Source: an uncultured Paracoccaceae bacterium
Lineage (GTDB): Bacteria; Pseudomonadota; Alphaproteobacteria; Rhodobacterales; Rhodobacteraceae
Assembly (NCBI GenBank): GCA_947498415.1
Contig: CANMKB010000003.1
Span: 124,001 to 188,000 of the forward strand
DNA length: 64,000 bases
Direction: 5' to 3'
Positions 16,848-25,930 of the stretch are shown here, one piece after another. Made by a program: the position numbers and the translations under genes. The notes beneath the pieces are model-generated. The model saw only the letters and a program-made list of their open reading frames with translations. It was not told the origin of the DNA and did no database searches. Each line of letters begins with the position of its first letter. Positions within the stretch are counted from its first letter, which is position 1.

Positions 16848-18143
16848 ATGTCGAAACGAGCAATCGTGTTTGGCGCTTATGGTTTCATTGGTGCCGCAAG
16901 CTGTCGCAAATTACAGGCGTTGGGCTACACCGTCGTAGGTGTTGGCCGTGCTAAATTGACAAAAGATCAGTTGGGGCTGTTTTCTGAATGGCATTCCTTT
17001 GATCTGGCCAAAACAACGGAATCCGAACTCGCAAACATCGTCACCGGTGCTGATGTGGTCGTCAATGCAGCCGGTGCATTGCAGGATGGAACCAAAGACG
17101 ATTTAAACGCAATCCACGTGGGGTTCGTCGAACGTCTGATCCGCGCCATTGGTGCCCAGAACACGCGTATCGTTCAAGTCTCAGCGGCAGGGGCGAGTAC
17201 AGATGCCGATACCGCCTTTCTCCAAACGAAATCTATCGGCGATACATTGCTGCTGAAATGCGCAACCAATGCAATTGTGCTTCGCCCGACGTTGGTACTC
17301 GGGCCGCAGGCCTATGGCGGTACGGCTTTGATGCGTGCCCTAGCGGCTTTTCCGCTCGTTGGGCCCAAGGTTTTCGCGTCTACACCGATCCAGATTGTGC
17401 ATGTTGATGAAGTGGCTGATGCGATTGTCAGCGCGGCACAAGGTGCCGGTGGCACGGGTATTTACGATATTACTTCCGCTGAAACCGAAAGTTTTGACAA
17501 TCTCGTCACGAAAGTCCGGGCATGGCAAGGCTTTCAGACGTGGCGCTATCGGGTTCCTGTTCCTCAGGTCGCGATGACATGCACTGGAATAATCGCAGAT
17601 GGTCTTGGTTGGCTCGGCTGGCGTTCTCCAATGCGAACAACAGCATTGAAAGTTTTGCACAAAGGCGTTTCTGGCGATGCCAGTAAATGGCTCGAGGTGA
17701 CAGGCCAGAGTTTTTCAGGTCTTGATGGCTGTCTCAAGAAAATCCCGGCGACAACACAAGAGCGTTTTTTCGCTCGGCTTTATCTGTTTTTGCCAATGAC
17801 AATCGCCATTCTGGGCTGGTTTTGGATGCTATCGGGCTTGATTGGGATGGCACGGTTTACTGAAGCTGTTCAGGTGCTGACAGATCGGGATGTACCTAAA
17901 GGATTCGCATGTCTCGCGGTTGGTGTCGGTTCGGTTGTCGATTTGGCTTTGGGTATGGCGATATTCGTTCGGCGCTGGTGTCGCACTGCGTCTTTGGGCA
18001 TGGGGCTGACATCTTTGGTTTATATGCTCGGGGCATTGATTTTTGCCCCTGATCTATGGGCTGATCCAATTGGGCCCATGTTGAAGGTTCTTCCGGTTTT
18101 TGTGCTATCCATGATGCCGTTTTGGTTTCTGGAGGAAAGGTGA
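16848..18143 (+). CDS. NAD(P)-binding epimerase/SDR protein fused to a DoxX-like membrane domain
   Basis: 431 residues. Residues 1-290 are an extended SDR-type Rossmann domain: AIVFGAYGFIGAASCRKL (GxxGxxG), VVNAAGALQ, VLRPTLVLGPQAYGG. The C-terminal 120 residues form four helices (YLFLPMTIAILGWFWML, GVGSVVDLALGMAIFV, MGLTSLVYMLGALIF, VLPVFVLSMMPFW) of the DoxX-like family. The SDR-DoxX fusion is seen in other proteobacteria; the substrate is unknown. The start at ATG 16848 has GAGAG upstream. The stop overlaps the next start (TGATG). Confidence 0.85.
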   Translation: MSKRAIVFGAYGFIGAASCRKLQALGYTVVGVGRAKLTKDQLGLFSEWHSFDLAKTTESELANIVTGADVVVNAAGALQDGTKDDLNAIHVGFVERLIRAIGAQNTRIVQVSAAGASTDADTAFLQTKSIGDTLLLKCATNAIVLRPTLVLGPQAYGGTALMRALAAFPLVGPKVFASTPIQIVHVDEVADAIVSAAQGAGGTGIYDITSAETESFDNLVTKVRAWQGFQTWRYRVPVPQVAMTCTGIIADGLGWLGWRSPMRTTALKVLHKGVSGDASKWLEVTGQSFSGLDGCLKKIPATTQERFFARLYLFLPMTIAILGWFWMLSGLIGMARFTEAVQVLTDRDVPKGFACLAVGVGSVVDLALGMAIFVRRWCRTASLGMGLTSLVYMLGALIFAPDLWADPIGPMLKVLPVFVLSMMPFWFLEER

Positions 18144-18607
18144 TGGCAGATCTTGTCTTGTTTGCCCATGTCATTGGGGCCTGCGTTTTGTTGGGAACCG
18201 GGGCGGGAATTGCCTTTTTCATGGTGATGGCACAGCCCAGCAAAGATCCGACGATCATTGCGCATGTCGCCGGAACGGTTGTGGTCGCAGATACCGTTTT
18301 CACAGCTGTGGCCGCACTATTGCAGCCCATCACCGGTTATTATCTGGCACTGCATGCAGGTTGGCCTATGACTGAGGGTTGGGTGCTTTGGGCATTGCTA
18401 CTGTATGTGTTCGTCGGGATGTTTTGGTTGCCTGTGGTTTGGATCCAAATACAACTGCGCGATATTGCAATTGTTGCCAAAGATCAGGGCGTCGCCTTGG
18501 GTGAACGGTATCATAAGCTCTACCGCATCTGGTTTGCGTTCGGCTTTCCCGCCTTTGCTGCTGTTTTGGCGATCGTTTGGCTTATGCTGTTTAAGCCGGT
18601 TGTTTAA
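18143..18607 (+). CDS. DUF2269 family integral membrane protein
   Basis: 154 residues with four membrane helices, a His in the first (LVLFAHVIGACVLLGTGAG), and TAVAALLQPITGYYLAL and LLYVFVGMFWLPVVWIQIQLR. This fits the DUF2269 (predicted integral membrane) family. Its start overlaps the stop of the SDR-DoxX gene by one base and has GGAGG ahead, so the two membrane proteins are probably made together and may work as a complex. Confidence 0.8.
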   Translation: MADLVLFAHVIGACVLLGTGAGIAFFMVMAQPSKDPTIIAHVAGTVVVADTVFTAVAALLQPITGYYLALHAGWPMTEGWVLWALLLYVFVGMFWLPVVWIQIQLRDIAIVAKDQGVALGERYHKLYRIWFAFGFPAFAAVLAIVWLMLFKPVV

Positions 18608-18611
18608 ATGA

Positions 18612-18643
18612 AAAAGGCCGCCGCAAGGGTGCGACGGCCTTTT
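18612..18643. terminator. Bidirectional terminator
   Basis: Stem AAAAGGCCG / CGGCCTTTT enclosing CCGCAAGGGTGCGA, with T-rich flanks on both strands. It separates the convergent DUF2269 gene and the long acidic protein gene. Confidence 0.82.
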
Positions 18644-18662
18644 CTTAATTTTCTGAAACCAA

Positions 18663-20435
18663 TTAACCCGCAGCGCGGTCGCCTGGTTTGAAGCTGATGC
18701 TGTCTGACACTGTGAAGCGACCGCCAGCGATCTTTTCGATTTTGTTTTCACGCAAGAGCTGGCCAAAGCTACGCAGACCCGCTTCGCGTTCAAAGCGTTG
18801 CTCACCCACTTGGTATGCAAGACGCATCAACATGGGGCGCGAGAACTTGCGACGGCCCTCAACAAAGGTCAGGTAAGACGCGGCAGCTTCCAGAACTTCT
18901 GGCAGCTGTGTCGCCCCCATGTTTTCTGCAAACTCTACAAAGTCACTGGACTCTGCGTTGGCTTCAACCGCTGCGATATCTTCCGGAGAGACGCGGCGCG
19001 GGCGGATGCCCTGCTTTGGTGCAGTGTCTTCTTCCGCGTCGATACGCTGTGCCGCCACCAGTTTCAGCGGAGCTGCTGATTTACGTGGGGCGTCTGCATC
19101 TTTGCTTTGTGGGCGCATCGCAGAAGCAAGATCATCACGATAGATATCTTCGTTGTCTTCTTTCACCAAAGATTTGCCAGCGTCTTTTTCCGCTTTGGTC
19201 GCGGCTACAGCGGCACGCAAGTGTGCGATTGCATTGCGACGGCGGTTGCCTTCTGGCTCATCCAGCTTGGTGTTGGCCTCTTCGATCAGGCGATCGACGG
19301 CCTCTTCTTGTGGTGGCTCTTGTTCCAGCTGCGCACGGCGCTTGCGACGCTCACGGCGGGATTCAACAGGTGCTTCTTCTTCAACAAATACGTCTTCTTG
19401 AACCGGTGTTTCGTCTACGGTTGGTTCAATGTCGAGTTCCGCGTCTAGATCAGCAAGTTCTGCCATCAGATCAGCTTCTTCATCGGCAGACAAAGAGCTA
19501 GGTGCTTCGGCAGGAGCTTCTTCTTCAGCTTCTTCCAGTGCACCAGATGCAATAGCATCTTCGAACTCTGTACGCTTCATGCGAATAACGCGGGCGCGGA
19601 CAGGTTCAACAGGGGCTGGTGCCAATTCTTCTTCAGACGCTTCGATGAAGTCATCTTCGTCGTCTGCTTCAACTTCATCAAGATCGTCAAAATCTTGGGT
19701 TGGCGCAACCGCTTCGTCTTCGGCGTGTTGATCCTCCATGAAGTCATCATCATCCGCCTCTGTTTCAGAGCGGGAGACAACGGCACGAATGCGACGCAGT
19801 TTTGCGGCGATGCTGTCTTCTTCGTCAGACAGAGTGGTAGCCGTTTCAACAACATCGGCTTCGTCTGCTTCAAAGGCTTCTTCGAACAGGTTTTCTGCAG
19901 TGTCTTCGATTTCTGCATCGACGATCTGCATTTCCTCTTCGATGATTTCTTCAACAGGCTCAGTGGACACATCAACAACATCTTCGGAAACGATGGTTTC
20001 TGCTGTGTCTGTAACCAAAGCATCAGAGGCCATCGCTTGATCCACCAGCGCGTCAACGGGTTCAACAACCTGCATCTCTTCACTGTTGGCCTCTGCGATA
20101 TGGGCGTCTTCTTTATCTTCGACGGCCGGTGCTGTCGCAGGAGCGGGGGCTGCCGCTGGTGCGGGGTCTGCGACGGCGGGGGTTGCTGCGCTCAGCACGA
20201 TCGCGCCATCTTCGTGGCGCGCGTTAACACGACGTTCAATCTCGCGTTCAGCAATCCGGGTCAGCATTTCTGCATCCGGGGTCGGTGGTTCTGCACCGAA
20301 GTAACGGTCATCTGAGGCCAGATCGCGGAAGTACTCCGCAATCGCCTTCATCGTATCGAACGAGTCGTCGAACCCTTCCAGGGTGCACGAGAATGTCCCA
20401 TACGAAACCGTAAGTACTTTATTGTTCGTAACCAT
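18663..20435 (-). CDS. Conserved roseobacter protein with long acidic linker
   Basis: 590 residues, not recognised as a named family. There are three parts: a conserved N-terminal domain (about 1-80, KVLTVSYGTFSCTLEGFDD, AEYFRDLASDDRYFGAEPP), a low-complexity Glu/Asp/Ala-rich middle of about 400 residues with few hydrophobics (likely disordered), and a conserved basic C-terminal domain (about 490-585, MGATQLPEVLEAAASYLTFVEGR, RPMLMRLAYQVGE, FGQLLRENKI). The C-terminal part looks like a small DNA- or protein-binding fold. No signal peptide or membrane segment. The two-domain tether design suggests a scaffold in the cytoplasm. It is sometimes loosely labelled as a chemotaxis protein; I see no CheA motif to support that. 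Confidence 0.75.
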   Translation of the reverse strand: MVTNNKVLTVSYGTFSCTLEGFDDSFDTMKAIAEYFRDLASDDRYFGAEPPTPDAEMLTRIAEREIERRVNARHEDGAIVLSAATPAVADPAPAAAPAPATAPAVEDKEDAHIAEANSEEMQVVEPVDALVDQAMASDALVTDTAETIVSEDVVDVSTEPVEEIIEEEMQIVDAEIEDTAENLFEEAFEADEADVVETATTLSDEEDSIAAKLRRIRAVVSRSETEADDDDFMEDQHAEDEAVAPTQDFDDLDEVEADDEDDFIEASEEELAPAPVEPVRARVIRMKRTEFEDAIASGALEEAEEEAPAEAPSSLSADEEADLMAELADLDAELDIEPTVDETPVQEDVFVEEEAPVESRRERRKRRAQLEQEPPQEEAVDRLIEEANTKLDEPEGNRRRNAIAHLRAAVAATKAEKDAGKSLVKEDNEDIYRDDLASAMRPQSKDADAPRKSAAPLKLVAAQRIDAEEDTAPKQGIRPRRVSPEDIAAVEANAESSDFVEFAENMGATQLPEVLEAAASYLTFVEGRRKFSRPMLMRLAYQVGEQRFEREAGLRSFGQLLRENKIEKIAGGRFTVSDSISFKPGDRAAG

Positions 20436-20581
20436 GGATTCGGGTCCTTTGCACTACTCGGGACATTGTTTACCACGCTGAGGGTGGCCAAACGTGACCG
20501 ATTCTGTGCCTTTGAGCGTATCATTTTAGGGCTAAAATGGGGCAGAGTTCCTAAACGGAATGTGAAAATGAGGAAGATTCG

Positions 20582-21256
20582 ATGATTGTGAAGCGCGATG
20601 AAGTGGTCACTCTTGTCGGTGCCGGGGCGGCCACACCTGCGGAAATCAAGCGCTGCCAGGCGCTTGGGCCCACGCTGGTGGCTGCGGATGGCGGGGCGAT
20701 GCATTGCCTTGAGGCCGGGCGCACACCCGATCTTGTGATCGGCGATATGGACAGTTTGGAAACATCGACCTCGCAAGGCATTTCAGCAGATCGACTTCAT
20801 CTGATTGCGGAACAAGACAGCACTGATTTTGACAAAGCCCTGCGCAATATCTCTGCGCCTTTGGTTTTAGGGGTTGGGTTTACGGGCGCACGGATGGATC
20901 ACCAACTGGCCTGTTACAACACATTGGTGCGTCACCCAGACCGACGGTGCATCTTATTAAGTGACACAGACATCGCTTTTCTGGCACCACCTCGGTTTGC
21001 AATTGATCTGCCCAAAGAAACCCGTTTGTCGCTGTTTCCTTTTGGCTTGGTCGAGGGTGTCTCTGATGGGTTGCATTGGCCGATTGGTGGGCTGTCGTTC
21101 ACGCCGGACGGAATGATAGGCACGTCAAATGAGACAACTGGGCCAGTCGATCTAACATTCACCGGACCCAAGATGTTGATCATCCTTCCAAAGGAATGGC
21201 TTGAACGTGTTACGTCTGCGCTACTTGAGACAGCCGCGCGGTGGCCCGCTCTCTGA
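20582..21256 (+). CDS. thiN: Thiamine pyrophosphokinase
   Basis: 224 residues. The N-terminal TPK catalytic domain has VAADGGAMHCLEAGRTPDLVIGDMDSL and the DSTDFDKAL motif binding Mg-ATP; the C-terminal TPK vitamin-B1-binding domain ends WPIGGLSFTPDGMIGTSNE. It converts thiamine to thiamine diphosphate in the cytoplasm. GAGGAA lies before the ATG. Its last 47 bases overlap the convergent exporter gene. Confidence 0.92.
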   Translation: MIVKRDEVVTLVGAGAATPAEIKRCQALGPTLVAADGGAMHCLEAGRTPDLVIGDMDSLETSTSQGISADRLHLIAEQDSTDFDKALRNISAPLVLGVGFTGARMDHQLACYNTLVRHPDRRCILLSDTDIAFLAPPRFAIDLPKETRLSLFPFGLVEGVSDGLHWPIGGLSFTPDGMIGTSNETTGPVDLTFTGPKMLIILPKEWLERVTSALLETAARWPAL

Positions 21257-22121
21257 AGATAATGTAAAGCCCTGCGGCCATGGTGATGATAATTCCGAGG
21301 GCAGCGAGGCCGTTCGGCAGATCTCCGAAGATCGCAAAGCCCACCAATGTAGTGATTGGGATTTCGATGTAAGTCAGCGGTGCCAAAGTGGCAGAGGGCG
21401 CAAACCGCAACGACCAAGTCATGCAGAGATGCGCGACCGTACCCAAGACCCCAACCAGTAGCAAAAGCCATAGTGTCTGCCCCTGCGGCAGAAACAGGCT
21501 GAGCGCAGGAATGTTATTATATGTCCCGACGAATAGAACGGGCAGCATCAGCCCGGCGGCAATGAACCCACTGATCATTTGGATCGCAATCGGATCGACT
21601 TCTTGCGCGATTTGGCGTCCGAACAGCAGGAACAGCGCAAAGAATACCGCCACCAGCAAGGGCCACAGGGCGTTCAAGCCGACTTCGGAAAAGCTGGGTT
21701 GGATGACCAAGAGCACACCCACAAATCCCACACAGCAGGCCAGAATACGGCGCAGGCCGACCTCTTCGTGCAATACAAATTTGCCCAACAACAACGATAA
21801 GAAGGGCATAACAAATGCAATGGCCACCGCATCTGCAAGCGGAAGAAAACGCAGGGCTGTAAACATTGCGGCCAGTCCAGCCATATGGCACAGCGCCCGC
21901 ACAACAGTCAGGCCCCACTGTCGGCGTGTCAGCCATAGCGAGCTTGGCCGCCGTAAAACCAGAGGCGTCAATAGAATGCCTTGAAGTGCAAAGCGCCAAA
22001 ACGCGAAAATCGCAACGGGCACCAACTCGCCCAATAGTTTTGTCACTGCGTCCCCCAAGGGGGCCACAGCGCTAAAACATAGCATTAAGCCGATGCCCAA
22101 AAGGGGCCGATCTGTTTTCAT
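21210..22121 (-). CDS. EamA/DMT family transporter
   Basis: 303-residue inner-membrane protein with ten predicted helices arranged as two EamA repeats: the first from LLGIGLMLCFSAVAPLGDAVTKLL, the second from WPLLVAVFFALFLLFGRQIAQ. Family members export amino acids or small metabolites. The C-terminal 15 codons overlap the 3' end of the convergent thiN gene, which is unusual but the frames of both are well supported. The substrate cannot be predicted. Confidence 0.87.
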   Translation of the reverse strand: MKTDRPLLGIGLMLCFSAVAPLGDAVTKLLGELVPVAIFAFWRFALQGILLTPLVLRRPSSLWLTRRQWGLTVVRALCHMAGLAAMFTALRFLPLADAVAIAFVMPFLSLLLGKFVLHEEVGLRRILACCVGFVGVLLVIQPSFSEVGLNALWPLLVAVFFALFLLFGRQIAQEVDPIAIQMISGFIAAGLMLPVLFVGTYNNIPALSLFLPQGQTLWLLLLVGVLGTVAHLCMTWSLRFAPSATLAPLTYIEIPITTLVGFAIFGDLPNGLAALGIIITMAAGLYIIFRERATARLSQVAQT

Positions 22122-22301
22122 GCGCTGACGCTATGAGCGGGATGGTGATTTGGCAAGAATTCAACGACGCCGACGGGCCGCTTTGCGCTGACTTTTTATG
22201 ATGCTGCGAATTTCAGAAAGTGATTGATCGACAACTGACGGACACCGGGGCAGGTCTATATCCAGGTTAGTTGCCTGAACATCTCCTGCTTCCCTAAGGG
22301 C

Positions 22302-22336
22302 GAAAAAAAAAGGGCCGGTCGGAAAGAGCGGCCCTT
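22302..22336 (-). terminator. Terminator downstream of acs
   Basis: Read on the minus strand, AAGGGCCGCTCTTTCC-GACC-GGCCCTT folds into a stem (AAGGGCC / GGCCCTT) followed by nine T. It lies 47 bases beyond the acs stop and closes the liv-acs unit. Confidence 0.85.
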
Positions 22337-22382
22337 AGTCTGACCTCCACCTCTGGAAACAACGGCGGAGGCCGGGGATCCA

Positions 22383-24332
22383 TTAGGTGCGGTTCATACG
22401 ATTTTCGATAAGGTCATCGACAACCGCAGGCTCTGCCAATGTGGATGTGTCACCCAAAGCGCCATAGTCGTTTTCAGCGATCTTGCGCAGGATGCGTCGC
22501 ATGATTTTGCCAGACCGGGTTTTAGGCAGGCCGGGGGCCCATTGAATGAGATCTGGTGAGGCGATCGGCCCGATTTCTGTCCGTACCCATGTGCGCAATT
22601 CTTTACGCAGCTCTTCAGTAGGCTCTTCGCCTGACATCAGAGTGACGTAGCAATAAATGCCTTGGCCTTTGATGTCGTGCGGATATCCCACCACTGCGGC
22701 CTCCGCGACTTTCTCATGCGCAACCAAGGCGCTTTCGACTTCGGCGGTGCCCATACGGTGGCCAGACACGTTGATCACATCATCAACGCGACCGGTGATC
22801 CAGTAGTCGCCATCGTCATCGCGACGGCAGCCGTCACCGGTAAAGTAGTAGCCTTTGTAATCGGCGAAATAGGTCTTTTCAAAGCGTTCGTGATCACCCC
22901 AAACCGTGCGCATCTGACCGGGCCAGCTGTCTTTGATACACAGAACACCCTCAACACCGTTGCCCTCGATTTCCTTACCAGAAGTAGGTTCAAGAACCAC
23001 AGGCTGAATGCCAAAGAACGGTTTCATCGCTGATCCGGGTTTCATCGCATGGGCGCCGGGCAGGGGAGTCATCAGATGGCCGCCCGTCTCGGTTTGCCAC
23101 CATGTATCGACAATCGGGCAGGTGCCGCCGCCCACAACTTCGTTATACCAGTTCCACGCTTCTGGGTTGATCGGCTCGCCCACGGTGCCAAGGATGCGCA
23201 GGCTTGAAAGATCGCATTTTTCAACGAACTCATTGCCTTGCCCCATCAGCGCACGGATCGCTGTAGGCGCAGTGTAGAACTGGTTAACCTTATGTTTCTC
23301 ACACACCTGCCAGAACCGGCTGGCATCTGGATAGGTTGGCGTGCCTTCAAACATCAGGGTTGTCGCGCCATTCGCCAGCGGACCATAGACAATATAGCTG
23401 TGCCCGGTGACCCAGCCCACATCCGCCGTACACCAATAGATATCGCCTTCTTGGTAATCAAAGGTGATCTCATGGGTCAGGCTTGCGTATACAAGGTAGC
23501 CTGCTGTGGAATGTACAACCCCTTTGGGCTGACCGGTGGAGCCAGATGTATACAGAATGAACAAAGGATCTTCGGCCTTCATTTCTGCCGGAGCGCATTC
23601 AGTTGATGCTTCTGCGGCCAACGCGTTGTAATCGCGGTCGCGGGCATCATTCCAAGCCGTTTCACCCCCTGTGCGTTTGACCACCAAACACTGAACAGAG
23701 GCATCACAAGTTTCCAAAGCCTTGTCCGCATTGGATTTGAGCGGCGTGTTACGCCCGCCACGTGGGGCCTCGTCTGCGGTGATAACAACCTTGGCTTGGC
23801 AGCCATTCACACGTGCGGCCAATGCATCAGGTGAAAAGCCTGCAAAAACGATCGAGTGGATGGCCCCGATACGCGCACAGGCCAGCATGGCATAAGCGGC
23901 CTCTGGGATCATCGGAATATACAGAACAACCCGATCGCCTTTGCCAACGCCCAGATCTTTCAGAACATTCGCCATACGGCAGGTGCCCGCATGAAGGTCT
24001 TTGTAGGAAATATGTTGCGCTGCTTCATCTGGGTTGTCGGGCTCCCAGATAATGGCGGTTTGATCGCCGCGAGTGGCCAAGTGACGGTCAATACAATTGG
24101 CCGAAACATTCAGTGCACCATCCGCGTACCAGTTGATGCTGACCTCGCCGAAGGAGTAGTTCACATCTTTCACCTGACTGAATGGTTTCATCCAGTCGAC
24201 GCGGGCCCCTTGCGCTCGCCAGAACCCTTCGGGATCAGCCAGAGACGCCGCATACATTTCGTCGTATTTTGCGGCATCCACATGGGCATTGGCCGCCAGT
24301 TCGGCGGATGGGGGGAATGTCGGTGAGGTCAT
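22383..24332 (-). CDS. acs: Acetyl-CoA synthetase (acetate-CoA ligase)
   Basis: 649 residues, usual length. Adenylate-forming motifs: [51 protein letters not shown] and the C-terminal [11 protein letters not shown], whose Lys is the adenylation-active and acetylatable residue. It activates acetate to acetyl-CoA. It lies 60 bases downstream of livF on the same strand with only a hairpin between, so it may belong to the transporter operon. A CrbS-like kinase and an ScfR-like regulator, both of families that control acetate or short-chain fatty acid use, are encoded close by. Confidence 0.96.
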   Translation of the reverse strand: MTSPTFPPSAELAANAHVDAAKYDEMYAASLADPEGFWRAQGARVDWMKPFSQVKDVNYSFGEVSINWYADGALNVSANCIDRHLATRGDQTAIIWEPDNPDEAAQHISYKDLHAGTCRMANVLKDLGVGKGDRVVLYIPMIPEAAYAMLACARIGAIHSIVFAGFSPDALAARVNGCQAKVVITADEAPRGGRNTPLKSNADKALETCDASVQCLVVKRTGGETAWNDARDRDYNALAAEASTECAPAEMKAEDPLFILYTSGSTGQPKGVVHSTAGYLVYASLTHEITFDYQEGDIYWCTADVGWVTGHSYIVYGPLANGATTLMFEGTPTYPDASRFWQVCEKHKVNQFYTAPTAIRALMGQGNEFVEKCDLSSLRILGTVGEPINPEAWNWYNEVVGGGTCPIVDTWWQTETGGHLMTPLPGAHAMKPGSAMKPFFGIQPVVLEPTSGKEIEGNGVEGVLCIKDSWPGQMRTVWGDHERFEKTYFADYKGYYFTGDGCRRDDDGDYWITGRVDDVINVSGHRMGTAEVESALVAHEKVAEAAVVGYPHDIKGQGIYCYVTLMSGEEPTEELRKELRTWVRTEIGPIASPDLIQWAPGLPKTRSGKIMRRILRKIAENDYGALGDTSTLAEPAVVDDLIENRMNRT

Positions 24333-24358
24333 CTTAAGATCCTATATTCAATCTGCTA

Positions 24359-24380
24359 GCCCCGCTGTCTGTCGCGGGGC
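24359..24380 (-). other. Hairpin between livF and acs
   Basis: Perfect 7-bp stem GCCCCGC / GCGGGGC with an 8-base loop and no T tract. It may stabilise or partly attenuate a liv-acs transcript. Confidence 0.55.
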
Positions 24381-24392
24381 CGCTCCTCCAAG

Positions 24393-25148
24393 TCAGATAG
24401 CCAGATACTCGGCGCGGAGTTCTTCGTTTTCAAGCACTTCCTGCGCATGTCCGTCAAATACAATGCCGCCGGTATCCAGAATGACGGCCCGATCAGCCAA
24501 TTCCAGTGCGCGAACCGCGTTCTGTTCAACGATGATCGTTGTGATGCCCTGTTCTTTGATAATGCGCAAAGTCTTTTCGATCTCATCCACGATTACAGGG
24601 GCAAGGCCCTCATATGGCTCATCCAGCAGCAACACTTTGATGTCCCGCGCAAGCGCCCGGGCGATGGCCAGCATTTGCTGCTCACCGCCCGAGAGTGTGA
24701 CCCCCTCCTGTTTCCGGCGCTCCCCAAGCCGGGGAAAGAGGTCATACAGCCGGTCTATTGACCAACCCACAGGTGGCGCGATCTGCGCCAACTGCAGGTT
24801 TTCTTCCACGGTCAGACCGGGGATGATTGAACGATCTTCGGGCACTAGGGCGATTCCCTCCGCCGATGCCTGATGGCTGCGCATTTGGTGCAATGGCTTA
24901 TGATCCAGCCAGATTTCACCATGGGTGACTTGCGGGCTGTCCATTCGTGCGATGGATCGCAAGGTCGAGGTTTTGCCCGCCCCGTTGCGCCCCAGCAGGG
25001 CAAGGATCTCGCCTTCGTGTACGTTAAAGCTAATGTTCTGAACGATATAGCTTTCGCCGTAATAGCTTTCCATGTTCCAGACAGACAGGAAGGCAGGGGA
25101 TGATTTGCTCTGGTTTTGTGACTTGAGCAGGTCTCTCTGAATATTCAT
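24393..25148 (-). CDS. livF: Liv-type ABC transporter ATPase LivF
   Basis: 251 residues. Walker A LLGRNGAGKTST, signature LSGGEQQML, Walker B LLLDEPYEGLAP, and the IVEQNAVRAL segment that distinguishes LivF from LivG. The N-terminus carries about 18 extra residues (MNIQRDLLKSQNQSKSS) before the first strand. The start is set by GGAGG 9 bases before ATG 25148. It follows LivG by 16 bases. Confidence 0.92.
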   Translation of the reverse strand: MNIQRDLLKSQNQSKSSPAFLSVWNMESYYGESYIVQNISFNVHEGEILALLGRNGAGKTSTLRSIARMDSPQVTHGEIWLDHKPLHQMRSHQASAEGIALVPEDRSIIPGLTVEENLQLAQIAPPVGWSIDRLYDLFPRLGERRKQEGVTLSGGEQQMLAIARALARDIKVLLLDEPYEGLAPVIVDEIEKTLRIIKEQGITTIIVEQNAVRALELADRAVILDTGGIVFDGHAQEVLENEELRAEYLAI

Positions 25149-25164
25149 TGGCTTATCCTCCACC

Positions 25165-25920
25165 TTAGGCTGCCTCTCCCAAGTACGCTTCACGCACTTT
25201 GGGATGGCCTTTGATGTTGTCGGGCGTGTCTTCCACCAGGGGCGTGCCTTGTGCCAGCACCGTGATGCGCTCTGCCAAAGAGAACACCACATGCATATCG
25301 TGTTCGATGATCGCGATGGTGATGTTGCGCTCGTCTTTGATCTGTTTCAGCAGGTCGATGGTGTTGTTGGTGTCGGCCCGCGCCATGCCGGCGGTGGGTT
25401 CATCCAGCAACAACAGACGCGGTTCTTGGGCCAGGCACATCGCAATTTCCAATCGGCGTTTGTCACCACGTGACATGCTGGCCGCGTGCTGATGACGTTT
25501 GTCGGCCATATTCATGTCTTCCAAGCTGCGCTCGGCGGCCTCCACGATGTCACGTTCGGCCATCATGTTTTCGATGGCATGCATACGAAACGCCCCATCC
25601 CGCTTTGCAAAGATTGGGATCATCATGTTTTCCATGACAGTCAGATCACCAAAGATTTCAGGAGTTTGAAAAACGCGCGAAATGCCCATTTGGTTGATCT
25701 GGTAGGGATTGCGCCCCAAGACCGATTGCCCATCAAACATGACAGAGCCAGAGTCAGGGATCAGTTTGCCCACCAAACAGTTCAGTAGGGTAGATTTGCC
25801 TGCGCCATTGGGGCCGATGATGGCATGTACCGAGTTCTCGGCCACGCTGAGATTTACATCCCCCAGTGCTTGCAAGCCGCCAAACCGTTTGCCTACGTCT
25901 TTTACTTCGAGAATACCCAT
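25165..25920 (-). CDS. livG: Liv-type ABC transporter ATPase LivG
   Basis: 251 residues. Walker A IIGPNGAGKSTLLN, the LivG-type TPEIFGDLTVMENMMIP region, signature SMSRGDKRRLEIAM (a variant with Arg in place of the second Gly), Walker B LLLDEPTAGMARADTN and the H-loop IIEHDMHVV. Partner of LivF. Its start lies 10 bases after the LivM stop. Confidence 0.92.
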   Translation of the reverse strand: MGILEVKDVGKRFGGLQALGDVNLSVAENSVHAIIGPNGAGKSTLLNCLVGKLIPDSGSVMFDGQSVLGRNPYQINQMGISRVFQTPEIFGDLTVMENMMIPIFAKRDGAFRMHAIENMMAERDIVEAAERSLEDMNMADKRHQHAASMSRGDKRRLEIAMCLAQEPRLLLLDEPTAGMARADTNNTIDLLKQIKDERNITIAIIEHDMHVVFSLAERITVLAQGTPLVEDTPDNIKGHPKVREAYLGEAA

Positions 25921-25930
25921 GTCGGTCTCC

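Noticed and set aside
19429..20315. Ser-rich and Cys-rich plus-strand frames opposite the acidic protein
   Set aside because: Their composition is the mirror of the Glu/Asp/Ala-rich linker on the minus strand.
21210..21256. 47-base convergent overlap of thiN and the exporter as a sign of frameshift or misassembly
   Set aside because: Both proteins read through to plausible family C-termini, so the overlap is taken as real.
22161..22305. Minus-strand open stretch ending in S-Q-R-K-A-A-R-R-R-R before a stop at 22161
   Set aside because: The basic end looks protein-like, but no ATG, GTG or TTG start with a ribosome site is in frame and it runs back into the acs terminator. It could be a gene remnant; not supported as a CDS.
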